Notes under the pieces: model-generated
Databases searched by the model: none
The model's input: only the letters and a program-made list of their open reading frames with translations
What the model was told of the DNA's origin: nothing
DNA from: G963667675 sp963667675
Lineage (GTDB): Bacteria > Chloroflexota > Dehalococcoidia > Lucifugimonadales > UBA3495
NCBI GenBank assembly: GCA_963667675.1
Contig: OY763929.1
Coordinates: 496,001 to 560,000, forward strand
DNA: 64,000 nt
Reading direction: 5' to 3'
Position numbers and translations under genes: made by a program
Shown: positions 24,595-33,796 of the stretch, piece by piece
Layout of the letters: each line of letters starts with the position of its first letter
Position numbering within the stretch: position 1 is the first letter of the stretch

Positions 24595-25344
24595 TTGAAA
24601 AGCCGCTCCACACACTGGCTGGGTGTGCTCCTGTTGGTGACCGCCCTGGCGCTTCTAATGGCCGCCTGCGGGGGTACGGAGACGGTGACCATAGCCACCA
24701 CCGGCGATTACCATCCCTTTGACTTCGTCAACGAAGATGGCGAAATAGACGGCCTCGAACGCGAGATGGGAGACGAGTTGTGCCGCCGCGCCGACTTGGA
24801 GTGCGAGTGGGTCCTGAGCGATTGGGAAACCATGATTCCCGATGTCATGGCGGAAGAGTTCGACGTCATCCTCGCCGGCATGAGCATCACCGCCAAGCGG
24901 GAGGAGTCGATAGACTTCACCGAAGCCTACTACCCGCCCACCCCTTCCGTGTACGTGGCCGCGGCCGGCAGGGGCGACGAAGCCGCCGAGGGCACGATTG
25001 GCGCCTCGGAAAACACCATATACTCCGACTATTTCACCCAGTTGGGCCGGCCCTTTGTGTCCCTCGATAACTCGATGGACTCAGTCGAGGCAGTGCTCGA
25101 CGGCCAGGTGGACGCCGTCCTGGTGGACCACGGCTACGGCGTCGAGAGGCTCGAGGAATTCCCCGGCCAACTGGCCATCGTGGGCCCCAGGGTGCTTCTG
25201 GACCGGGGCCTGGGTATGGGCGTCCGCAAGGGCAGCGAATTAAAGGGCAAGCTCGACAAGGCCCTGGAGTCCATGAAGGCCGACGGCTCCCTGAATGCCA
25301 TTATCATCAAGTGGGTGGGCGAGGACGCCTCGACCTTCGAATAG
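24595..25344 (+). CDS. Amino-acid-type solute-binding lipoprotein (family 3)
   Basis: A 249-residue periplasmic binding protein of an ABC importer. The N-terminus has a lipoprotein signal with cleavage before Cys in LLMAACGG. The family-3 core follows: YHPFDFVNEDGEIDGLEREM, VILAGMSITAKREESIDFTEAYY and VDAVLVDHGYG. The ligand is probably a polar amino acid or a related small acid. TTG 24595 is preferred because GAGG lies six bases upstream; GTG 24583 is an alternative. No permease or ATPase gene is adjacent, so it is an orphan binding protein. It is convergent with the selenoprotein gene. Confidence 0.83.
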   Translation: MKSRSTHWLGVLLLVTALALLMAACGGTETVTIATTGDYHPFDFVNEDGEIDGLEREMGDELCRRADLECEWVLSDWETMIPDVMAEEFDVILAGMSITAKREESIDFTEAYYPPTPSVYVAAAGRGDEAAEGTIGASENTIYSDYFTQLGRPFVSLDNSMDSVEAVLDGQVDAVLVDHGYGVERLEEFPGQLAIVGPRVLLDRGLGMGVRKGSELKGKLDKALESMKADGSLNAIIIKWVGEDASTFE

Positions 25345-25373
25345 TCGGCAAATAGCGGGGCTAACCCCCGCGT

Positions 25374-26567
25374 CTACCTGGCCAGGCCGTAGGGGATGGA
25401 CTTGGTCAAGGGGTCGTCCGACGCCTCCATGCGCTCGGCCACCCGCACCACCAGCTTCGCCAGGGCCGTCTCGCTCCAGAACCATTGGTGCAACTGGTCC
25501 CCATCCGCGTCCGGCCTCTGCTCCATCCGGGCCTCGTAGTAGAACGCCTTCAGGTCGTCCACGCAGAACCGGATGTACTGGGCCAGCGGCACCCCCTCTG
25601 GCCGAGACTCGACATCCCGATTCTCACCGTCGGCATACGCCTCCAGGAAGCGCACCACGCCCCGGAACCGGCGCTGTGGCACTCCGCAAAGCCCCACGCT
25701 GGTGCGTCCGTCGTGTTTATCGACCCACCGCTCGTAGTAGTGGCGCAGCCCCGTAAGCTCGTCCGCCGGGTTCAGCGGCGAGCCGTTGCCCGCCGGAGCC
25801 GCCGACGCATGGAACAGTATCTCCGGCGCCGTGCCGTCGGGGAACTCCTCCAATACCGGCCCTGTCGTCCGTTCTAGCAACTCCAGGGCCGCTCCCAGTA
25901 CCCGGTGCTGCAAGGCCGGGTCGTCGGCCCGCCCCAGGGCATTGCCGAAGCCGAAGGGTACCCAGAGCATCCGGGGAGGCTTCACCTTGGCGGCGTGCTC
26001 TTTAACGAACACCACGCCGGTCGTCGTCATTCCCGCTTCCTCGAAGTGCCTGCCGAGCACGCTGACCGCGTGGGAGCACAGGGGTCAAGTGGGGGTCAGG
26101 AACACCACCTCCACGCCATCGTCCAGCAGCCGGCAGGTCACTTCCTGGGCGGTGCTGTTTAGAATCTCCGACATGTCCCGCTGCGCGCCCATGAACGAGT
26201 AGTTGTTATCCGCCAGTGAGCCCACCACGCCCCGGTTCACCAGCTCTTGCAGCCGGTCCACCGGGAACGTCACGTTGATGTCCCGGTAGATCGCCGCGTG
26301 GTCGAAGCCGATGCTGGTGTGGCTCTGCAATATCTCCGAGGTCTTGGCGGCCCGGGGCAGCGCCCGGTAGCTGGTGTCGCTGCGCCGGTGGTCGGACACG
26401 AAGGGCTTGTCGCCCCGCAGGTGCAGCCCCGCGGTGGTGACCAGGGCCAGCCTGGACTCCGACAGCGGCTTGGCCAAAGGAGTCCACGGAGCATCGTCGT
26501 GCTCCATGCAGGGGAACATCTGGAGCATCTTCCGCTGTACTTCGGCCAGCAGTTCCAGCCTCGGCAT
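25374..26567 (-). CDS. GrdB/PrdB-family selenoprotein (in-frame UGA = Sec161)
   Basis: One 397-residue frame interrupted only by a TGA at 26087-26085. Residues 1-160 and 162-397 are in the same frame with no spacer. Around the TGA the protein reads VFLTPT-U-PLCSHAVSVLG, the UxxC redox motif of the glycine/sarcosine/betaine/D-proline reductase selenoprotein B family, in which this position is Sec or Cys. A SECIS-like hairpin follows at the right distance. The start ATG 26567 has AGAGG upstream. The family reduces C-N or C-X bonds with a dithiol; the anaerobic Grd partners are not in this window, so the substrate is unknown. A gene caller would report two ORFs. Confidence 0.85.
26049..26087 (-). 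promoter_or_regulatory. Bacterial SECIS element with UGA codon
   Basis: After the UGA come 17 bases, then an apical loop GGTCA closed by CACGC/GCGTG (26072-26058). A lower helix CCTG/CAGG pairs 26082-26079 with 26052-26049 across a small internal loop. E. coli fdhF has a GGUCU loop 18 bases after its UGA, so both the loop and the spacing match the SelB-binding pattern. Confidence 0.78.
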
Positions 26568-26662
26568 TGGCTTTACCTCTACGTCTACGGGACTGCGGCA
26601 GCAGGCGCTGCCCTGACGCCTAATTTAGGAGGCGCCTACCCTACTGTCAAGCGTGGCTTTCT

Positions 26663-27580
26663 TCACTCCCGCCGCGTCACCCGGTTGCGCAGCACGCCGA
26701 TGCCCTCCACCTCCAGCTCCACCACGTCTCCCGATTGCAGCCACCGGTCCAGCTCCAGCCCGCAACCGCCGCCCACGGTGCCGGAGCCGAGAACGTCGCC
26801 GGGGTACAGCGGCTCGTCCATGGATGCGTGGGCGATCATCTGCGGGAAGCTCCAGTGGATTTGCCCGATGTTCCCGTCCGACCACACTTCCCCGTTGATC
26901 CTGGCGGTCATGCGGGCATCGGCCGGGTTGAACTCGTCGGGAGTCACCAGCCACGGCCCCAGCGACGTTGCAAAGTCCTTGCCCTTGGCGGGGCCCAGGC
27001 CCACGCTCATCTCCTCCATCTGGATGTCCCGCGCGCTCCAATCGTTCATCACCGTGTACCCGCCGACGTGCGCCGCCGCCCCTTCCTCGCTGATGTCCAC
27101 GCCCTCCTTGCCGATGACGCAGGCCAACTCCAGTTCGTAGTCCATCCGCTGCGAGTACCGCGGCCACGTCAGCGCCTGCTCGTGGCCCAGCAATGTCCGG
27201 TAGTTGCCCTTGTAGTAGACGGGCATCTTGTACCAGGCCGGCGGCACCTCAGCGCCCCTGAGGAACCTGACATCCCTGATGTGCTGCTCGAAGGCGATGA
27301 AATCCCGCAGCGATGTCGCCTCCACCGGCGGCAGGAACACCACCTCGTCCAGCCCCCACCTGGGAGCGTCATGCCGGTCAAGCTCTCTAATCCCTTGGGA
27401 CAGCGCCCCCGATTGCTCGGTGTTGTAGGCTATGACGTCCACCGCCCGATCCAGGGGCTCCGCGATCCCCAAGCGCCCCAGCACGGCGGCGCAGTCCACC
27501 GCCTGGTTGTTCTCCAGGTCCGCGAACCCCACTTTGCTCTCCCCGGGACGCCCCGGCAATTCGAACCGCATAACTTTCAT
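26663..27580 (-). CDS. Fumarylacetoacetate hydrolase (FAH) family protein
   Basis: A 305-residue FAH-fold enzyme that probably hydrolyses or decarboxylates a 2-oxo or beta-diketo acid from ring degradation. The C-terminal FAH core is present: LELACVIGKEG with the metal-binding Glu, GGYTVMNDWSARDIQ, GKDFATSLGPW, and GDVLGSGTVGGGCG. The N-terminal part is shorter and variable, as usual. It is 95 bases upstream of the selenoprotein gene on the same strand, so cotranscription is possible. Confidence 0.88.
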   Translation of the reverse strand: MKVMRFELPGRPGESKVGFADLENNQAVDCAAVLGRLGIAEPLDRAVDVIAYNTEQSGALSQGIRELDRHDAPRWGLDEVVFLPPVEATSLRDFIAFEQHIRDVRFLRGAEVPPAWYKMPVYYKGNYRTLLGHEQALTWPRYSQRMDYELELACVIGKEGVDISEEGAAAHVGGYTVMNDWSARDIQMEEMSVGLGPAKGKDFATSLGPWLVTPDEFNPADARMTARINGEVWSDGNIGQIHWSFPQMIAHASMDEPLYPGDVLGSGTVGGGCGLELDRWLQSGDVVELEVEGIGVLRNRVTRRE

Positions 27581-27758
27581 GGCGCGACTCCTACTAGCAA
27601 CGATCCCTGCAGCCCCAGTATAGACCAGCGTCCCGCCCCCGCGGCCTCTATTCCCACTAGCACCGGATTTTGCTAAACTGGCCCGTGGCTCTCTCGTCCC
27701 GCCTGTTGCCGCGGGACCCTGAGGCCCCGGTTAGACAACACCGTTAAGGAGAAAGACC

Positions 27759-28379
27759 ATGATCTACGAGGTCCGCACCTATACTCTGAGGCCCGGCGGG
27801 ATTCCCGAGTTCGAGAGGACCTTCGCCGAGGCGCTTCCTCACCGGGAGAAATACTCCAAGCTGGGCGCCTTCTGGCATACTGAGTTCGGCCCACAGAACC
27901 AGGTGATTCACGTGTGGCCCTACGAAGACCTGGCCGAGCGCGACCGGATCAGGGCCGAGGCCGCCAAGGACCCCCATTGGCCGCCCAAGAACGACCTGGA
28001 CATCTACAGGAACATGCAATCGGAGATTTTCATTCCCGCGCAGGGCAGCCCCCCGCTGGGAGGCGACCAGGCCCTGGGCAACATCTACGAGATGCGCATT
28101 TACACCTACAAAGTAGGCTCCATGCCAGAGGTGATCCGGCGTTGGGAGGCCGCCATCCCCCACCGCGTGCCGTACTCGCCCATCGCCGCCGCCTGGTACT
28201 CAGAACTCGGCAAGCTCAACGTGTGGGTCCATATCTGGCCCTATCAGAGCCTGGAGCACCGGGCGGAGGTCCGCGCCAAGGCCCGCGAGAACCCCAACTG
28301 GCCCCCGCCCACCGGTGAGTTCCTGGTCAGCGAGGAGAACAAGCTGCTGGAGCCCTCGGCCTTCTCGCCAATGCACTAG
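27759..28379 (+). CDS. NIPSNAP-family protein with two tandem domains
   Basis: A 206-residue protein built of two similar halves. Each begins with a strand IYEVRTYTLRPG or IYEMRIYTYKVG, and has the HVWPY or HIWPY motif and WPP followed by a C-terminal strand. This is the dimeric alpha/beta-barrel NIPSNAP fold, duplicated in one chain. Function is unknown; it is common near ring-degradation and CoA-transferase genes. AAGGAG seven bases upstream supports ATG 27759. It leads a small plus-strand cluster. Confidence 0.88.
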   Translation: MIYEVRTYTLRPGGIPEFERTFAEALPHREKYSKLGAFWHTEFGPQNQVIHVWPYEDLAERDRIRAEAAKDPHWPPKNDLDIYRNMQSEIFIPAQGSPPLGGDQALGNIYEMRIYTYKVGSMPEVIRRWEAAIPHRVPYSPIAAAWYSELGKLNVWVHIWPYQSLEHRAEVRAKARENPNWPPPTGEFLVSEENKLLEPSAFSPMH

Positions 28380-28411
28380 GCTCCAGCTCAATCGAGCCCT
28401 CGAGAGCGACA

Positions 28412-28807
28412 TTGCAGGCAGACGAGGCAGCCGTCCAGGCGGTTAAAGAGGCCAACCAGAGGTTCTACGAGGCCTTTGGCGCCCTGGACATCGACCTAAT
28501 GGAGGCTGCCTGGGAACCCTCTGAACGCGCCCTCTGCGTCCATCCCGGCTGGCCTCCCTTGACCGGCTGGGAGCAGATACGAGAAAGCTGGCGGCGCATC
28601 TTCGACAACGCCACCCTGATGCACTTCAACGTCCAGTACGTCAACGCGGCGGTGCAGGAAGACTGCGGATGGGTGACCTGTGTCGAGAACATTTCCAGCG
28701 TCCTGCAGGGCAAGGCTGATAACTTCGGCGTGCTGGCCACCAACATCTTCGTCCGCACTCCCCAGGGATGGCGCATGGTCGCCCACCACGCCTCTCCCAA
28801 CACATGA
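28412..28807 (+). CDS. SnoaL-like / DUF4440 NTF2-fold protein
   Basis: A 131-residue cone-shaped NTF2-like protein. The N-terminal helices (AAVQAVKEANQRFYEAFGALD) are followed by CVHPGWPPLTGWEQIRESW and a C-terminal strand GWRMVAHHASP typical of the SnoaL/ketosteroid-isomerase-like group. It starts with TTG at 28412, with a weak ribosome site. Its stop overlaps the methyltransferase start by four bases. It may be an isomerase or a binding protein; no catalytic set can be assigned. Confidence 0.8.
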   Translation: MQADEAAVQAVKEANQRFYEAFGALDIDLMEAAWEPSERALCVHPGWPPLTGWEQIRESWRRIFDNATLMHFNVQYVNAAVQEDCGWVTCVENISSVLQGKADNFGVLATNIFVRTPQGWRMVAHHASPNT

Positions 28808-29472
28808 CGGCATCACCTTACTCCTCACCTCAGGGGCCCATGTTCACCCCCGGAGACTTCCAGCGGGTGAACGAAAGCCTCGACAGCCTGTTCTACTCCT
28901 GGCCCCGCAAGGTGGTGCACATAGACGCGCGGGCCATCGAGGCAGTGGGCTGGCTGTTCCGCGACCTGATACCTGCCGGGGCCACGGTCCTGGACCTGAT
29001 GAGCAGTTGGCGGTCCCACTGGCCCGCAGGCCACCCCAAGGACCGCATGGTCGGGCTGGGGCTGAACGCCGAGGAGATGGTCGACAACCCCGACCTGGAC
29101 GAACACGTCGTCCACGACCTGAACATCGACCCCGTGCTGCCCTTCCAGGACGATGAGTTCGACGCCGTGGCCCTGACCGTTTCGGCCCAATACCTCACCA
29201 GGCCCGTTGAAACCTTCCAGCAGGTCAACCGGGTGCTGAAGCAAGGCGGCATCTTCGTGGTCACCTTTTCCAACCGCATGTTCCCGACCAAGGCGGTGCG
29301 GATCTGGCGGGAGTCCACCGACCGAGGCCACATCGACCTGGTGACCACGTACTTTGAGGCCGCCGGCAACTTCCACGACGTTCGCTCCGGCTTCGTCAAC
29401 CCCGGCTCCAGCCCGCCTGGCGACCCCCTCTTTGCTGTGGTGGGCCGCAAGGGCCCGGCCACAGCGGAATAA
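28804..29472 (+). CDS. SAM-dependent methyltransferase (class I, divergent)
   Basis: A 222-residue Rossmann-like methyltransferase. Motif I is degenerate (ATVLDLMSSWRSHWP instead of a Gly-rich loop), and motif IV/post-I is FQDDEFDAVALTVSAQYL. The C-terminal part reads VLKQGGIFVVTFSNRMFP, common in UbiE/Methyltransf_11 members. ATG 28804 overlaps the stop of the preceding gene (ATGA). The Gly-poor SAM loop is odd and could mean altered cofactor binding. Confidence 0.75.
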   Translation: MTASPYSSPQGPMFTPGDFQRVNESLDSLFYSWPRKVVHIDARAIEAVGWLFRDLIPAGATVLDLMSSWRSHWPAGHPKDRMVGLGLNAEEMVDNPDLDEHVVHDLNIDPVLPFQDDEFDAVALTVSAQYLTRPVETFQQVNRVLKQGGIFVVTFSNRMFPTKAVRIWRESTDRGHIDLVTTYFEAAGNFHDVRSGFVNPGSSPPGDPLFAVVGRKGPATAE

Positions 29473-29533
29473 CTCCGTTGGCATAAGCCAGCCCCGGTCT
29501 GTATACTCGGCGTCAAGGACTGGTGGATTGAAC

Positions 29534-31222
29534 ATGGCGCGAACCTTCCGGCTGGCCCTGGCCCAGATTAATACCACGGTGGGGGACATACCGGGCAACG
29601 CGGCCAGGATAGTCCAGGACATCGAGCGGGCCCGCTCCCTTCGCTGCGACCTCGTTGCCTTCCCCGAGCTGGCCGTTACCGGCTATCCGCCCGAGGACCT
29701 GGTCTTCCGGCCCCACTTCGTCCAGGAGAACCTGGAACGTACCAGGGAGATCGCCGCCGCCACTGAAGGCATCACCGCGGTCTACGGCTTCGTCGACGAC
29801 AGCGGCGGCCTGCGCAACGCGGCCGCCGTCGCCCACGACGGCAGTCTCGCCGGCGTCTACCACAAGAAACGACTGCCCAACTACGGCGTCTTCGACGAGG
29901 CCCGCTACTTCGTGCCCGGCGACGACTGCCCAGTCTACTGTCTCCGCGGCGTACCCTTTGCTGTCAACGTCTGCGAGGACATCTGGTTCGAGGAGGACGA
30001 CGACCCGTTGGTAGCCCAGGGCCGGGCCGGGGCCAAGCTGGTGGTCACCATCAACGGCTCTCCCTACCACGCCGGCAAGCTCAAGGCCACCCGCGAAAAG
30101 CTGGTGTCCGGCTTGGCCTCAAGGTACAACCTCCACCTGGCCTACGTGAACCTGGTCGGGGGGCAGGACGAACTTGTCTTCGACGGTGCAAGCATGGTCT
30201 TCGGCCCCGACGGCAAGCCCGCCGCGCAGGGGAGCCAGTTCGAGGAAGAGATGATCGTAGTCGACCTCGAATTGGAACAGACCGCGGCGTCGGGGTTTGT
30301 GGATCTCACCGAAACAGCCATTGCGGACTCAAGGCCAGCGATACCGCCACGCGAGACCAAGACCTACGACGAGGTGGGCGAGGTCTACGCTGCCCTGACG
30401 CTGGGCACCAGGGACTACGTGAGAAAGTGCGGCTTTACCAAGGCCCTGGTGGGCCTGTCCGGGGGTGTCGACTCCGCGTTGACCGCCGCCGTGGCCGCCG
30501 ACGCTTTGGGACCGGAGAACGTGGTGGGCATAACCATGCCCTCCCGGTACTCGTCGGAAGGCAGCTTCACCGACGCCCGCGAATTGGCCGACAACCTGGG
30601 CATTGGTCTCTGGAACGTTCCCATAGAGCCCGCCCACGCCGCCTTCGCTGACATGCTGGAGTCATACTTCCAGGGCACCGAGCCCAACGTGGCCGAGGAG
30701 AACGTTCAGGCCCGGATACGGGGCAACGTACTGATGACCGTGTCCAACAAGTTCGGGTGGATAGTCCTCACCACTGGCAACAAAAGCGAGATGGCCATGG
30801 GCTACGCCACCCTCTACGGCGACATGGCCGGCGGCTTTGCCGTGCTCAAGGACGTGCCCAAGACCCTGGTGTACCGGCTATGCGAGTGGCGCAACCGCAA
30901 CGGCGACCCACGGCCGGCGATTCCTCAGGCGATAATCGACAAGCCTCCCACGGCCGAACTGAAGCACGACCAGTTTGACCAGGATACCCTGCCCCCCTAC
31001 GACCTGCTGGACCGGGTGGTCAAGGCCTACGTGGAAGACGAGTGCAGCTACCAGGAAATGGTGGACATGAAGTTCGACCCCGAGGTGGTGCGCCAGGTGA
31101 TCCGCGCCGTCGACCTCGCCGAATACAAGCGCCGGCAGGCGCCTCCCGGGGTCAAGATTACGCCCAGGGCCTTCGGCAGGGACCGCCGCCTGCCCATAGT
31201 CAACCGCTACCGGCAGCGCTGA
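29534..31222 (+). CDS. nadE: Glutamine-hydrolysing NAD+ synthetase
   Basis: A 562-residue two-domain enzyme that makes NAD+ from nicotinate adenine dinucleotide, ATP and glutamine. The N-terminal nitrilase-type glutaminase has E45 (FPELAVTGYPPEDL), the Lys in HKKRLPNYGVFDE (111/112) and C147 (NVCEDIW). The C-terminal synthetase has the P-loop LSGGVDSAL and TTGNKSEMAMGYATLYGDMAGG. Start ATG 29534 is chosen; upstream sequence in frame overlaps the methyltransferase gene. It is convergent with the amidohydrolase gene. Confidence 0.95.
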   Translation: MARTFRLALAQINTTVGDIPGNAARIVQDIERARSLRCDLVAFPELAVTGYPPEDLVFRPHFVQENLERTREIAAATEGITAVYGFVDDSGGLRNAAAVAHDGSLAGVYHKKRLPNYGVFDEARYFVPGDDCPVYCLRGVPFAVNVCEDIWFEEDDDPLVAQGRAGAKLVVTINGSPYHAGKLKATREKLVSGLASRYNLHLAYVNLVGGQDELVFDGASMVFGPDGKPAAQGSQFEEEMIVVDLELEQTAASGFVDLTETAIADSRPAIPPRETKTYDEVGEVYAALTLGTRDYVRKCGFTKALVGLSGGVDSALTAAVAADALGPENVVGITMPSRYSSEGSFTDARELADNLGIGLWNVPIEPAHAAFADMLESYFQGTEPNVAEENVQARIRGNVLMTVSNKFGWIVLTTGNKSEMAMGYATLYGDMAGGFAVLKDVPKTLVYRLCEWRNRNGDPRPAIPQAIIDKPPTAELKHDQFDQDTLPPYDLLDRVVKAYVEDECSYQEMVDMKFDPEVVRQVIRAVDLAEYKRRQAPPGVKITPRAFGRDRRLPIVNRYRQR

Positions 31223-31238
31223 CCGGCCTGGGCCTGGT

Positions 31239-32351
31239 CTAGTCGAAACTGTACAATCGGGCGGTGTTTTCCCCGGCGATCAATGCCTTTTCCTCGTCCG
31301 GGACGCCCCGGAAGATTTCCTCCAGTATCTCCCTGGACTTGGGAAAGGTCGACTCGGCGTGGGGGTAGTCCGACCCCCATAGCAGGTTCTCCACCCCTAT
31401 AAAGTGACGTAGCTGCATGCCCAGGGCGTCCTCTTGGAACCCCAAAAAGACGTTGCGGCGGAAGAAGTCGCTGGGCAGCATGTCGTCCTTGAACCTGTCG
31501 CCCTGCACGCCCACTGCCCGCTCCTGGTAGAAGTTGTCCATGCGGCTCATGAAGTAGGGCGCCCACGACACCTCGAACTCCACCACGCCCACCTTCAGCC
31601 TGGGGTAGCGCTGGAACACCCCGGCGAAGATCATGCCGTTGATGCACTGCCGGGGGTCGTACTCCCGGTTGGGGAAGTCCACCGGATTCTGAAGCACCAC
31701 GCCGCCGGTGTCCATGCCGGGCTTCCAGCGGGACGTCCCTACGTGCAGGCTAAGGGGCATGTCCAAGTCCTGGACGGCCGCCCAGAACGGGTCGTAGGCC
31801 GAGTGGGAGTAGGGCAATATCGGATTCACCGAGATCATGGCCCCGGCCAGGCCCAGGCCCGCCGCCCGCTGCAACTCCTCCACGCCGTCGGCCACCGCGT
31901 CCAGGTTGATCATGGCGATGCCCTTCAGTCGGTCCGGGTAGGGCTGGCAAAACTCGGCCAGGTAGTCGTTGTAGGCCCGGAACGACGCCGACAGCACGTC
32001 GGTGGCGGGCACCCGGAAAAGGGTCAGGCCTTGGGACGGGTACAGCAGCCCGGCGGCCACCCCGTCCACGTCCATGTCTTTTACGTGCTCGTGGGGGTCC
32101 AGGCCCCCCAGGGGCACCGTCTCCATGCTGCCTCCGGTGGTCAGCGCCTCCGGGTTCTCGAACCGCAGTCCGGCCTGTTGGTTGATGCCAATCGCCCCGA
32201 ACCGAAGACCGTCGCATATCCACTGGTCCTGCCCGTCCTCGTGCAGCAGCCGCGGCCCCCGTTCCTTGAAGCGGGAATCTATCCGCTCCGCCCAAAGATT
32301 CTCCGGCTCGACGACGTGGGAGTCCGACGAGATAACCCGGTACTCTGTCAT
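31239..32351 (-). CDS. Amidohydrolase family 2 (ACMSD-like) protein
   Basis: A 370-residue TIM-barrel metal hydrolase or decarboxylase. The N-terminal metal site is DSHVVEP (Asp-x-His), followed by the middle His in LSLHVG and the late Asp in LLWGSDYPHAEST. This arrangement matches the 2-amino-3-carboxymuconate-semialdehyde decarboxylase group, often found in degradation of aromatic acids. The substrate is unknown. It has its own upstream spacer of about 150 bases toward the ATPase gene. Confidence 0.87.
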   Translation of the reverse strand: MTEYRVISSDSHVVEPENLWAERIDSRFKERGPRLLHEDGQDQWICDGLRFGAIGINQQAGLRFENPEALTTGGSMETVPLGGLDPHEHVKDMDVDGVAAGLLYPSQGLTLFRVPATDVLSASFRAYNDYLAEFCQPYPDRLKGIAMINLDAVADGVEELQRAAGLGLAGAMISVNPILPYSHSAYDPFWAAVQDLDMPLSLHVGTSRWKPGMDTGGVVLQNPVDFPNREYDPRQCINGMIFAGVFQRYPRLKVGVVEFEVSWAPYFMSRMDNFYQERAVGVQGDRFKDDMLPSDFFRRNVFLGFQEDALGMQLRHFIGVENLLWGSDYPHAESTFPKSREILEEIFRGVPDEEKALIAGENTARLYSFD

Positions 32352-32500
32352 GGCCTAGCCAACCTGAAAGCCTCCGTCTGCGCCGCTTACTTGATGCGGC
32401 GAAGCGTATTCTAAGGCTTCCTGGAAAACCGGGTCAACTTACGCACTTGCTGAGGGAGGGGCGCCGTGGTGGCCGCGGTACGCAGGCTGCCGGCAGTCTC

Positions 32501-33796
32501 CTAAACCGCCAGCCTGTCCCTGCCCGGGACGAAAGATCCCAGTCCTACCGGACGGCCTTGCAATAACAGGCTGACCGGCACGGCAAACATCCCGTCGCCG
32601 AATCCGGCGCCAACCTCGCCGTCATACACCACCACCCCCGCGGCGAAGCGGTCGCCCGTAGCCTTCTTCAACTTTCGCAGCCCGCGGAAGTCGGACTGGG
32701 TTACCGTGGCCGATGCCTTCACCTCCACACCAGCCACCTCGCCCGCTCCCCGCTCGATGACAATGTCGACTTCCACCTGGTCCTTGTCGCGGTAGTGGAA
32801 GAACTCGAGGGGCGTCTCCTGGCAGACGGACTGGCGTCTTAGCTCCTGGAATACGAAGGTTTCCAAGAACTGGCCGAGCAGCTCGCGGTTCTGCGCAAGG
32901 TTGCCGGGGCCAGCGCCGACTAGGGCGCAGCCAATGCCGGTGTCTCCGACGTGGAGCTTGGGCGTCTTGACCATGCGGCTTAACCGGTTGGTGTGCCACG
33001 GAGGCAGCCGCTCGATGAGAAACAGCCGTTCCAACAGTGCAATATAGTCGCCAATGGTAGGCCGGCTCAACTGGAAGGGGGAGGCCATGTTCGACAGGTT
33101 GTAGAGGCGGGAGGTCTGAGAGGCGGCCGCCGCCAGCAGCCGGGGCAGCGCGTCCAGGGCGCTGATCCTGGCCATGTCCGTCACGTCCCGCTGGAGTTGC
33201 GTGTCGATGAAGTTCCGGTACCAGTTTGCCCGGCGGCGAGGGGTTGAACGGGCCAGGGCGGCCGGATAGCCGCCGGCGGCGACTCGCGCCGCCAGATCAT
33301 CGCCCAGACGCAGGGTGTTGGAAGTCTGGAACTCCCCGCGAAAGAGGTCGTCCAGGAAGCTGGGTATCCCGCCGTACACTTCGCCCTGGGATAGGGGATG
33401 CAGACGCAGTATTTCCATCCGGCCGGCCAGCGAATCGGAAAGGGCCGGCACGAGCAGCACCTGGGACGAACCGGTGAGCAGAAAGCGGCCGGGGGTGCGC
33501 TTGGCGTCTATGACCTGCTTCAGAGCGGTGAAGATGGAGGGAACGCGCTGCACCTCGTCGAGGACCGTCCGCTCCCCCAAGCCGGCGACGAAGCCAGACG
33601 GGTCGGACTCGGCCGCGGCGCGGGCGACGTTATCGTCGAAGCTGATGTAGCCGTATCCCCTGGGGTCTCCGACCACGCGGGCGAGGGTGCTCTTGCCGCA
33701 TTGGCGCGGGCCGTGGATGAGCACCGCCGGCGAGTCGGCCAGCGCTTCGGCCAGGGGACCTTCGGCGTAGCGGAGGTAAAGACTGGGTTGACGCAT
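32501..33796 (-). CDS. AAA_14/DUF4143 ATPase
   Basis: A 431-residue STAND-like P-loop ATPase. Walker A is GPRQCGKST near residue 31, Walker B TVLDEVQRVP, and sensor-like LLTGSSQ. The C-terminal DUF4143 domain holds a PD-(D/E)XK-like region (VEVDIVIERG...GVEVKAS). These proteins are common singletons of unknown role, sometimes linked with toxin-antitoxin behaviour. A TACAAT box six bases before the ATG suggests leaderless expression. A four-copy 23-bp repeat directly precedes the ATG. Confidence 0.87.
   Translation of the reverse strand: MRQPSLYLRYAEGPLAEALADSPAVLIHGPRQCGKSTLARVVGDPRGYGYISFDDNVARAAAESDPSGFVAGLGERTVLDEVQRVPSIFTALKQVIDAKRTPGRFLLTGSSQVLLVPALSDSLAGRMEILRLHPLSQGEVYGGIPSFLDDLFRGEFQTSNTLRLGDDLAARVAAGGYPAALARSTPRRRANWYRNFIDTQLQRDVTDMARISALDALPRLLAAAASQTSRLYNLSNMASPFQLSRPTIGDYIALLERLFLIERLPPWHTNRLSRMVKTPKLHVGDTGIGCALVGAGPGNLAQNRELLGQFLETFVFQELRRQSVCQETPLEFFHYRDKDQVEVDIVIERGAGEVAGVEVKASATVTQSDFRGLRKLKKATGDRFAAGVVVYDGEVGAGFGDGMFAVPVSLLLQGRPVGLGSFVPGRDRLAV

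Noticed and set aside
26015..26040. A GTCATTCCCGC sequence resembling the array unit, inside the selenoprotein gene
   Set aside because: It lies within coding sequence, does not carry the GCGGGAAT arm, and fits as chance.
26060..26567. The selenoprotein gene as two independent genes, with a stop at 26085 and a new GTG at 26060
   Set aside because: Both halves are in one frame and the conserved family region spans the TGA; the SECIS hairpin gives a direct reason for the UGA.
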